Shown here: positions 1 to 5,211 of the stretch, in pieces
Numbering within the stretch: position 1 is the stretch's first letter
Layout: every line of letters starts with the position of its first letter
Source of the DNA: an uncultured Eubacteriales bacterium
Lineage (GTDB): Bacteria; Bacillota; Clostridia; Oscillospirales; Acutalibacteraceae
DNA: 5,211 nucleotides
Reading direction: 5' to 3'
Assembly (NCBI GenBank): GCA_934408795.1
Contig: CAKRVQ010000096.1
Coordinates: 1 to 5,211, forward strand
The notes under the pieces: generated by a model
What the model was told of the DNA's origin: nothing
Databases searched by the model: none
What the model saw: only the letters and a program-made list of their open reading frames with translations
Position numbers and translations under genes: made by a program

Positions 1-1074
1 ATATGTAAGGGTATAGAAAACTACTCACGCGTATTGTCGGGAAGAGAACCCGGCTGCACACCTTTTACCCTGCTTGACTATTTTCCGGATGACTTTTTAC
101 TGTTTGTCGATGAATCCCATGTCACCCTCCCTCAGGTAAGGGGAATGTACGGCGGCGACTTTTCGCGCAAAAAGAACCTTATTGACTACGGGTTCAGACT
201 TCCGAGCGCATACGATAACCGACCGCTCAAATTCGATGAATTCTATTCAAAGATCAATCAGGCGATATATGTTTCGGCAACCCCCGGGGACTTTGAACGC
301 GCACACGCGGGAAGGATCGCCGAGCAGGTGATAAGACCTACGGGACTTCTTGATCCCGAAGTCGAGGTGCGACCCGTTGAGGGACAGATAGACGACCTGA
401 TATCCGAGATCAATATAAGGCGCGAAAAGCACGAAAGGGTACTTGTTACGACACTTACCAAAAAAATGGCAGAGGATCTGACCGAATATCTTGAGGGCCT
501 TGGCATAAAGGTAAGGTATATGCACTATGATGTCGACACGGTCGAAAGAATGGAGATAATCCGTGACCTGAGACTCGGTGAATTCGATGTGCTGGTCGGT
601 ATCAACCTGTTAAGAGAGGGGCTTGACATTCCCGAGGTCTCCCTCGTCGCAATACTTGATGCGGATAAAGAAGGCTTTTTGCGCAGTGAGACCTCTTTGA
701 TACAGACGATAGGAAGGACCGCCCGAAACGCATCGGGTAAGGCGATAATGTATGCCGACACCGTGACCCCTTCAATGGAGCGGGCGATACGCGAGACAAA
801 CCGCCGCCGCGCGGTGCAGAGCGCTTATAATGAGGCGCACGGGATCGTCCCGAAAACGATCATCAAGGGAGTGCGCGATATAATAGAAATGACTCCGAAG
901 GATAAAAAGACGGATAAAGGCTCGGCTAAAGGCGATAAGCGGTTGTCTCCCGCCGAGAAAGAAGCGCTCATAAAGAGATTGACCGCCGAAATGAAATCCG
1001 CCTCCCGTATGCTTGAATTTGAGCATGCCGCCTATCTGCGCGACAGAATACAAAAACTGAGAGAGAGCAAATAA
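1..1074 (+). CDS. uvrB: UvrABC excinuclease subunit B, C-terminal 357 residues (5' end outside window)
   Basis: UvrB is the DNA-bound helicase-like subunit of nucleotide excision repair: UvrA loads it at a lesion, it verifies damage using ATP, and it recruits UvrC. The frame is open from base 1 and begins CKGIENYSR, a stretch that lies about 300 residues into full-length UvrB (usually 650-680 aa), so the first ATPase half, including Walker A and the beta-hairpin, is off the left edge. Visible in order (codons counted from base 1): motif II DESH at 37-40, SATP at 92-95, [14 protein letters not shown] near 147-160, [14 protein letters not shown] at 200-213, and the arginine-finger motif QTIGRTARN at 235-243. 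A lysine-rich linker (codons about 299-314) then leads to a C-terminal UVR domain (about 316-354, with [11 protein letters not shown]) that contacts UvrC. All helicase motifs are intact. A TTG at 34 is internal and not a start. The stop codon overlaps uvrA by one base. Identity is certain; only the missing 5' part is unknown. Confidence 0.98.
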   Translation: MCKGIENYSRVLSGREPGCTPFTLLDYFPDDFLLFVDESHVTLPQVRGMYGGDFSRKKNLIDYGFRLPSAYDNRPLKFDEFYSKINQAIYVSATPGDFERAHAGRIAEQVIRPTGLLDPEVEVRPVEGQIDDLISEINIRREKHERVLVTTLTKKMAEDLTEYLEGLGIKVRYMHYDVDTVERMEIIRDLRLGEFDVLVGINLLREGLDIPEVSLVAILDADKEGFLRSETSLIQTIGRTARNASGKAIMYADTVTPSMERAIRETNRRRAVQSAYNEAHGIVPKTIIKGVRDIIEMTPKDKKTDKGSAKGDKRLSPAEKEALIKRLTAEMKSASRMLEFEHAAYLRDRIQKLRESK

Positions 1075-1076
1075 TG
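1059..1076 (+). promoter_or_regulatory. uvrB-uvrA coupling junction: weak purine-rich RBS and TAATG overlap
   Basis: The uvrB stop TAA (1072-1074) shares its last A with the uvrA start ATG (1074-1076). A GAGAGAGAG run (1059-1067) inside the last uvrB codons sits six bases before the ATG. It is only a partial match to the AGGAGG consensus. A weak site joined to a stop/start overlap is typical of translational coupling, in which ribosomes finishing uvrB reinitiate at uvrA. That mechanism is inferred from the layout. Confidence 0.6.
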
Positions 1077-3923
1077 GCAACCGATAAGATCACCGTCCGC
1101 GGTGCGCGGGCAAACAATCTGAAAAACATAAATGTGGAGATCCCGAGGGATAAACTTGTGGTCTTTACGGGACTTTCGGGTTCCGGCAAATCGTCGCTCG
1201 CCTTTGATACGATATACGCGGAAGGACAGAGGCGGTATGTCGAATCCCTGTCATCCTATGCCCGTATGTTCCTCGGACAAATGGACAAGCCCGATGTGGA
1301 TTCGATAGAGGGACTTTCTCCCGCTATATCCATAGATCAGAAAACGACCTCAAAGAATCCGCGCTCCACGGTGGGGACCGTCACCGAGATATACGATTAT
1401 CTCCGCCTGCTTTATGCCCGCGCCGGAGTGCCTCACTGCCCTGTCTGCGGAAGAGTGATAGACCGCCAGACCGTTGATCAGATGACAGACCGTATTATGA
1501 AGCTGGAAACGGGAACCAAGCTCCAAGTGCTCGCTCCCGTGGCAAGGTCGAAAAAGGGTGAGTTCAAAAAGGAACTGGACGGGATCAGAAAATCAGGATA
1601 TGTAAGGGTGCGCGTCGACGGTAATGTCTATGACCTCTCCGAGGAGATCAAGCTTGAAAAAAATATAAGACACAATATAGAAGTCATTGTTGACCGACTG
1701 GTCGTAAAAGAAGGAATCGAATCGCGCCTTTCGGAGGCAGTCGAAACTTCGCTCGGATTGTCGGGCGGAACGGTCATAATAGATGTGATCGGCGGCGAGG
1801 AAATGCTCTTTTCGGAGAACTACGCCTGCCCCGAGCACGGGGTCAGTGTCCCCGAACTCTCACCGCGTATGTTTTCCTTTAACAGCCCCTTCGGCGCCTG
1901 CCCGACCTGCGCGGGACTCGGTGTGTTTATGAAGGTCGATCCGTCCCTCGTGATACCGGATACCGATAAGTCGCTCGGCGAGGGATGCGTTAAGGCTACG
2001 GGCTGGGGCGTGAATGCCTGGCGCGGCGGCGATAACGATACGATAGCCAAAATGTATTATAACGGTATAGCCGAAAAATACGGATTTACATTGGATACGC
2101 CGTTTAAGGATATCCCCGAGGAGGCAAAACAGGTCCTTCTGTACGGCAGCAGTAATGAAAAGATCAACTTCAGCCGTAATTCGGATTGGGGCGGCGGTAA
2201 ATACAGCGCGGCATTTGAGGGCATAATCAATAATCTCGAAAGACGCTACAAAGAGACCTCAAGCGAGTGGGCGCGCGCCGAGATACAGTCGGTCATGGCT
2301 GAATGCGAATGCCCGGATTGCCACGGCGCGAGACTTAAACCCGAGGTCCTTTCGGTGACCGTGGGCGGACTCAATATAAAGGAACTGTGCGACAAATCGG
2401 TGACCGATGCGATAGACTTTATGAAATCCCTGAAACTCACGGGTAATGCCGAAACCATCGCGGCTCCGATAGTAAAGGAAATAATCCAGAGACTGGAATT
2501 TCTTAACACCGTCGGACTCGGATATCTTACATTGTCGCGCTCTGCGGGCAGCCTTTCGGGCGGCGAAAGTCAGCGTATAAGACTTGCGACTCAGATAGGC
2601 TCCGCACTTATGGGCGTTCTGTATATTCTGGATGAGCCGAGCATAGGACTTCACCAGCGTGATAATTCCAAGCTTCTGAAGGCTCTGTGTGACCTGCGCG
2701 ATCAGGGCAACACGCTGATAGTCGTTGAACACGACGAGGAAACCATACTCTCGGCGGACTATATCGTCGATATAGGACCGGGCGCGGGAGTGCACGGCGG
2801 AGAGCTTGTCTTCTCGGGCACGGTCGAAGATCTGAAAAAATGCACCGAATCGATAACATCGGACTATATAACAGGAAGAAAGAAGATCCCGGTCCCCGAA
2901 AAGCGTCGTAAGGGTAACGGCAAATACCTTACCGTGAAGCGGGCAAGGGAAAACAATCTTAAAAATATCACGGTGAAGATCCCGCTCGGCGAGCTCGTCT
3001 GTGTAACGGGAGTTTCGGGGTCGGGAAAATCTTCGCTTATCAATGAGATACTGTATAAGACCCTCGCGGCGGAACTCAACAGGGCGCATACCTTCCCCGG
3101 AAAAAGCGACGGCGTGGACGGTGTGGAATACCTTGACAAGATAATTGCCATAGACCAGTCGCCGATAGGCAGAACCCCGCGCTCAAATCCTGCGACATAT
3201 ACCGGGGTCTTCAATGATATAAGAGAGCTTTTCGCCTCCACGAAGGAAGCAAAAATGCACGGATATAATGCAGGCAGGTTCTCGTTCAATGTCAAAGGCG
3301 GACGCTGCGAGGCATGCGAGGGCGACGGCATAAAAAAGATAGAAATGCATTTTCTGCCGGATGTGTATGTTCCCTGCGAGGTGTGCGGAGGCACGAGATA
3401 CAACAGGGAGACCCTTGAAATAAAGTATAAGGGCAAAAACATTTACGATGTCCTTGAAATGACGGTCGACGAAGCACTCGGATTTTTCTCAAGCATTCCG
3501 AAAATAACGAGAAAACTTGAGACCCTCAACGATGTGGGCCTCGGATATCTGAAACTCGGTCAGCCCGCAACGACCCTTTCGGGCGGCGAGGCGCAGCGCG
3601 TAAAGTTGGCTGCGGAATTGTCAAAGCGCCCGACGGGAAAGACGGTATATATCCTGGACGAACCCACGACCGGTCTCCATACCGCCGATGTGCACAGACT
3701 GATAAATGTCCTTGACCGCCTTACCGACGCCGGCAATTCGGTGATCGTTATAGAGCATAACCTTGATGTTATCAAGGTCGCGGACTATATAATCGACCTC
3801 GGACCCGAGGGCGGGGATAAGGGCGGCACACTTGTCGCCTGCGGTACACCCGAGCAGGTGGCAAAGGTCGAAGGATCATATACCGGCAACTACCTTGCAC
3901 CTCTTTTGAAGAAAGGCAAATAA
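1074..3923 (+). CDS. uvrA: UvrABC excinuclease subunit A, complete (949 aa)
   Basis: UvrA is the damage-sensing ATPase of nucleotide excision repair. It works as a cytoplasmic dimer that finds bulky lesions and hands DNA to UvrB. The protein has the family's two ABC modules. Module 1: Walker [10 protein letters not shown] (residues 33-41), an insertion region carrying the UvrB-binding domain (roughly 120-250), zinc finger 1 (C252, H255, C276, C279), a CPDC cluster (C411, C413, C416), signature LSGGE (494-498), Walker [11 protein letters not shown] (D520, E521) and switch His553. Module 2: Walker [10 protein letters not shown] (646-654), zinc finger 2 (C745, C748, C768, C771), signature LSGGE (835-839), Walker [11 protein letters not shown] (D862, E863) and switch His895. 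The length is close to the usual 940-960, with no frameshift. The ATG at 1074 is chosen because the protein begins directly with the conserved [16 protein letters not shown] stretch and abuts uvrB. One oddity is that finger 1 has His at its second ligand position where E. coli UvrA has Cys. The UvrB neighbour confirms the repair role. Regulation, often by LexA, would be read upstream of uvrB outside the window. Confidence 0.99.
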   Translation: MATDKITVRGARANNLKNINVEIPRDKLVVFTGLSGSGKSSLAFDTIYAEGQRRYVESLSSYARMFLGQMDKPDVDSIEGLSPAISIDQKTTSKNPRSTVGTVTEIYDYLRLLYARAGVPHCPVCGRVIDRQTVDQMTDRIMKLETGTKLQVLAPVARSKKGEFKKELDGIRKSGYVRVRVDGNVYDLSEEIKLEKNIRHNIEVIVDRLVVKEGIESRLSEAVETSLGLSGGTVIIDVIGGEEMLFSENYACPEHGVSVPELSPRMFSFNSPFGACPTCAGLGVFMKVDPSLVIPDTDKSLGEGCVKATGWGVNAWRGGDNDTIAKMYYNGIAEKYGFTLDTPFKDIPEEAKQVLLYGSSNEKINFSRNSDWGGGKYSAAFEGIINNLERRYKETSSEWARAEIQSVMAECECPDCHGARLKPEVLSVTVGGLNIKELCDKSVTDAIDFMKSLKLTGNAETIAAPIVKEIIQRLEFLNTVGLGYLTLSRSAGSLSGGESQRIRLATQIGSALMGVLYILDEPSIGLHQRDNSKLLKALCDLRDQGNTLIVVEHDEETILSADYIVDIGPGAGVHGGELVFSGTVEDLKKCTESITSDYITGRKKIPVPEKRRKGNGKYLTVKRARENNLKNITVKIPLGELVCVTGVSGSGKSSLINEILYKTLAAELNRAHTFPGKSDGVDGVEYLDKIIAIDQSPIGRTPRSNPATYTGVFNDIRELFASTKEAKMHGYNAGRFSFNVKGGRCEACEGDGIKKIEMHFLPDVYVPCEVCGGTRYNRETLEIKYKGKNIYDVLEMTVDEALGFFSSIPKITRKLETLNDVGLGYLKLGQPATTLSGGEAQRVKLAAELSKRPTGKTVYILDEPTTGLHTADVHRLINVLDRLTDAGNSVIVIEHNLDVIKVADYIIDLGPEGGDKGGTLVACGTPEQVAKVEGSYTGNYLAPLLKKGK

Positions 3924-3932
3924 AACGCTCGC

Positions 3933-4024
3933 CGTAAAAGCACACTGCCGCGACAGACTGCGCTGCCTGACAGTCGTAAAACCGTTTGCCGCGGCGTAAA
4001 ATGAATCATTATCTGCCGCGGCAG
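3933..4024 (+). repeat. Intergenic cluster of short GC-rich repeats (CGTAAAA and CTGCCGCGRCAG-like words)
   Basis: Three exact CGTAAAA copies (3933-3939, 3975-3981, 3995-4001) are each followed, after 5 to 12 bases, by a TGCCGCGRC word (3946-3954, 3987-3995, 4014-4022). The longer forms are CTGCCGCGACAG (3945-3956), CTGCCTGACAG (3963-3973) and the perfect palindrome CTGCCGCGGCAG (4013-4024). No open frame with a ribosome binding site is present. The repeats may be a degenerate tandem array, a REP-like extragenic element, or processing or termination structure in the uvrBA 3' end. The repetition is directly visible; any function is unknown. Confidence 0.55.
3987..4023. repeat. Inverted repeat, 9-bp GC arms around a smaller AT palindrome
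   Basis: TGCCGCGGC (3987-3995) is the reverse complement of GCCGCGGCA (4015-4023), giving a nine-pair stem with a 19-base loop. Inside the loop AATGA (4000-4004) and TCATT (4006-4010) form a second small inverted repeat around one base. The arms are themselves nearly palindromic, so they could also act as a DNA site. No T-run follows on either strand, so it does not look like a standard intrinsic terminator. Confidence 0.5.
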
Positions 4025-4046
4025 GAAAACCCGTTTTCTGCGGCGG
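4016..4046 (+). other. Imperfect hairpin downstream of uvrA, possible transcript 3' end without U-tract
   Basis: The arm at 4016-4030 pairs with 4033-4046: CCGC, GCAG and AAAAC blocks on the left match GTTTT, CTGC and GCGG blocks on the right, with one G-G mismatch and one bulged G. It shares bases with the inverted repeat at 3987-4023, so the two folds exclude each other. The following sequence is AGCGTGCAATAAAAAA, without a U-run, so intrinsic termination is doubtful. It may be a Rho-dependent or processed 3' end. It lies where one expects uvrBA transcription to stop, before the separate downstream unit. Confidence 0.35.
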
Positions 4047-4070
4047 AGCGTGCAATAAAAAATTCACACA

Positions 4071-4100
4071 TTATTAACTATAGACTGCGGGCGTTATATT
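4071..4100 (+). promoter_or_regulatory. Weak candidate sigma-A promoter for the downstream two-gene unit
   Basis: TATATT (4095-4100) matches the -10 consensus at five of six positions. The best upstream hexamer at acceptable spacing is TTATTA (4071-4076, 18-base spacer), only three of six for -35. The stretch from about 4053 to 4080 is AT-rich, in contrast to the GC-rich repeats before it, as expected in a promoter region. It would give a leader of roughly 25 bases before the GTG at 4134. Proposed because the 210-base gap makes a separate transcript likely; the motif match alone is weak. Confidence 0.3.
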
Positions 4101-4115
4101 AAAATGTTTAGTTAA

Positions 4116-4136
4116 GAGGGGAGAGTGATACGGGTG
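4116..4136 (+). promoter_or_regulatory. RBS that fixes the GTG start at 4134
   Basis: The purine run GAGGGGAGAG (4116-4125) is a strong Shine-Dalgarno-like element. The core GGGGAG (4118-4123) is ten bases from the GTG at 4134, a usable distance, but only one base from the in-frame GTG at 4125, which overlaps the site itself. The 4134 GTG is therefore preferred, and it gives the N-terminus MFGFVRA. Confidence 0.75.
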
Positions 4137-4982
4137 TTCGGATTTGTCCGTGCGTGCAGGTCGGAAATGCGCTTTAAGGAATACGATACCTATAAGGCGC
4201 TTTACTGCACCCTGTGCAAAACGCTCGGAAAGGTCTACGGTCCGACGACCCGTATGCTGCTGAGCTACGATGCCGTTTTTATGCTGATGCTCGGCAGCTG
4301 CACCGACGAAGGCTGCGTCGAGTACGAAAAGCGGAGATGTGTCTGCAATCCGCTAAAGAAGTGCATCTACTGTAAAAGTCTCCCTTCAAAGACCGAATAC
4401 ACCGCGGCGGTGCTCGTGCTGCTTTCGGAAGGAAAGATAAAGGACGGGATCGCCGACAGCGGTATTGTGAAAAGACAGATATACAGACTGCTGCATCTGT
4501 GGATAAAAAGAAAAGCGGCAAAGGCGGCGGCTCTTTGGCCCGAGGCAGCACAAACAACGGACGAATACTTAAAGCGTCAGTGCGAGGTCGAGTCAAAGGG
4601 CGGCGAATGCGGGATCGACGCCGCAGCGGAACCCACCGCGGCGGCAATGAGACGATTGTTCGGTATGATGGCTGAAAACGAGTTTGACAGACGCGTGTTT
4701 TCGGAAATGGGATACCTTATCGGAAAGTGGGTCTATACAGCAGATGCCGCAGCGGATGTCGAAAAAGACATCAAAAGCGGTAATTTCAATCCCTTTGCTT
4801 CGGAGGAAAACATATCCCGCTGCCGTGAAAAAGCCCTGCCGTTGATGAATACCTGCGCGGTGTTGCTGAAAGATGATTTTGCACTGCTCGGTAATGTGAA
4901 ATACAAACCGATCATTGAAAATATAATCGTTTACGGACTGGAAGAGGTCGGTAATACGATATTCAAGGAGAAGAAAAAATGA
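4134..4982 (+). CDS. DUF5685-like cysteine-rich protein of unknown function (282 aa)
   Basis: No biochemical function is established that I know of. I recognise the MFG-[FY]-V N-terminus, the YC-x-LCK-x-LG-x-YG block and the LSYD segment as DUF5685 style, from memory and not from a search. Residues counted from the GTG at 4134: C25 and C28 form a CxxC pair, D46 lies in [11 protein letters not shown], and C56, C61, C69, C71, C77 and C80 make a cysteine-dense stretch that could bind a metal. A basic segment follows ([20 protein letters not shown], about residues 119-138). C-terminal [17 protein letters not shown] carries aspartates D204, D208 and D212 spaced every four residues, followed by a GNFNPF motif. 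The protein is probably mostly alpha-helical and soluble: there is no signal peptide and no clear membrane helix. An in-frame GTG at 4125 would add three residues but overlaps the ribosome binding site. The gene starts 210 bases after uvrA, so it likely has its own transcript, and it overlaps the following J-domain gene by four bases, suggesting a shared role with a chaperone partner. That it is a gene is near certain; the family name is likely. Confidence 0.9.
   Translation: MFGFVRACRSEMRFKEYDTYKALYCTLCKTLGKVYGPTTRMLLSYDAVFMLMLGSCTDEGCVEYEKRRCVCNPLKKCIYCKSLPSKTEYTAAVLVLLSEGKIKDGIADSGIVKRQIYRLLHLWIKRKAAKAAALWPEAAQTTDEYLKRQCEVESKGGECGIDAAAEPTAAAMRRLFGMMAENEFDRRVFSEMGYLIGKWVYTADAAADVEKDIKSGNFNPFASEENISRCREKALPLMNTCAVLLKDDFALLGNVKYKPIIENIIVYGLEEVGNTIFKEKKK
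4965..4982 (+). promoter_or_regulatory. RBS and ATGA overlap starting the J-domain gene
   Basis: AAGGAG (4965-4970) is a near-consensus ribosome binding site eight bases before ATG at 4979. The start codon overlaps the preceding stop TGA (4980-4982) as ATGA, a standard arrangement for translational coupling. The good site also allows independent initiation. Confidence 0.85.
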
Positions 4983-5211
4983 AAGACCCCTATCAGGTCC
5001 TCGGCGTTTCAAAAAACGCAACCGATGATGAGATCAAAGCGGCATACCGCGATCTTGCCAGAAAATATCACCCCGATAATTATACCGATAACCCCCTTTC
5101 CGATCTCGCGGGTGAAAAGATGCAGGAGATCAATAACGCCTACGATGAAATAATGGCATCAAGAAGAAAAAAGAACTCCGCAGGTGCGAATTATTCGGCG
5201 GGAGGGTCCTC
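4979..5211 (+). CDS. J-domain (DnaJ-type) protein, N-terminal 77 residues (3' end outside window)
   Basis: J-domain proteins stimulate the ATPase of Hsp70 (DnaK) and deliver clients to it. The J domain starts at the second residue: KDPYQVLGV opens helix I, helix II is [15 protein letters not shown] (residues 16-30), the invariant HPD is at 31-33, and helix III carries [14 protein letters not shown] (46-59). A lysine/arginine patch (62-65) and a Gly/Ser/Ala stretch (from about 67) then begin a flexible linker before the window ends. The loop after HPD ([12 protein letters not shown]) differs from classic DnaJ, and canonical DnaJ's phenylalanine before the KEIN-like motif is replaced by Met48. 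The Gly/Ser linker is not a clear G/F region. This is therefore probably a specialised class C J protein and not housekeeping DnaJ, so no symbol is given. Whether zinc-finger, transmembrane or other domains follow cannot be seen. The four-base overlap with the preceding gene implies co-expression. Confidence 0.95.
   Translation, partial: MKDPYQVLGVSKNATDDEIKAAYRDLARKYHPDNYTDNPLSDLAGEKMQEINNAYDEIMASRRKKNSAGANYSAGGS

Noticed and set aside
34..36. TTG as a possible start for the left-edge gene
   Set aside because: The frame is open from base 1 and the codons before TTG encode conserved UvrB residues (CKGIENYSR), so it is internal to a gene cut by the window edge.
1598..1609. 12-base exact match to bases 1-12 (ATATGTAAGGGT)
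   Set aside because: The two copies encode unrelated residues in different genes, have no flanking similarity, and a 12-base match in 5 kb of biased sequence can arise by chance.
2259..3089. Long open frame (276 codons) on the minus strand inside uvrA
   Set aside because: It lies wholly opposite strongly conserved UvrA coding sequence, its translation has no recognisable domain, and it is explained by the codon bias of the + strand gene.
2864..3442. Second long minus-strand frame (192 codons) opposite uvrA
   Set aside because: It covers the conserved second ABC module and zinc finger of UvrA, resembles no family I know, and shows no independent gene context.
3933..4024. Possible small CRISPR array from repeated words in the intergenic gap
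   Set aside because: The repeated units are 7-12 bases, unevenly spaced and imperfect, with no 25-37 base repeat and no constant-length spacers or nearby cas genes.
4016..4066. Classic intrinsic terminator after uvrA
   Set aside because: A hairpin exists but is followed by GC and A-rich bases, not a U-run, on the + strand, and no T-run flanks it on the minus strand; kept only as a possible 3' end structure.
3876..4067. Minus-strand frame of 63 codons covering the uvrA 3' end and the repeat block
   Set aside because: It starts at a GTG with no ribosome binding site upstream on that strand, its sequence mostly reads the GC-rich repeats, and no domain is visible.

Overview
The window looks like chromosomal DNA from a Gram-positive anaerobe of the class Clostridia, plausibly near the Ruminococcaceae/Oscillospiraceae. 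Supporting signs are a UvrB–UvrA pair in that order, a DUF5685-type protein next to a J-domain protein (an arrangement I associate with Clostridia), heavy use of ATA isoleucine codons at mid-range base composition, and purine-rich ribosome binding sites. This placement is inference from recognised sequence style, not from a search. All genes read on the + strand, and no mobile element, CRISPR array, tRNA or rRNA was seen.

Region 1 (1-3923) is nucleotide excision repair. The C-terminal half of uvrB enters from the left edge, already open at base 1, and ends at 1074. The complete uvrA gene (1074-3923) shares one base with it (TAATG junction), so the two are almost certainly co-transcribed and translationally coupled. 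UvrA scans DNA and loads UvrB at bulky lesions; UvrB then recruits UvrC, which is not in the window. UvrA is complete and intact. One zinc ligand of its first finger is His instead of Cys.

Region 2 (3924-4133) is a 210-base gap. Its left two thirds are GC-rich and hold repeated CGTAAAA and CTGCCGCGRCAG-like words and two mutually exclusive hairpins, with no U-tract that would make a convincing intrinsic terminator. Its right third is AT-rich, with a weak candidate promoter and a strong ribosome binding site.

Region 3 (4134-5211) is a second, separate two-gene unit: a cysteine-rich soluble protein that I recognise as DUF5685-like (function unknown), overlapping by four bases (ATGA) a J-domain co-chaperone that runs off the right edge after 77 codons. 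The tight coupling suggests the two products act together, possibly with an Hsp70. This pair is the least understood part of the window. The rest is ordinary housekeeping sequence.
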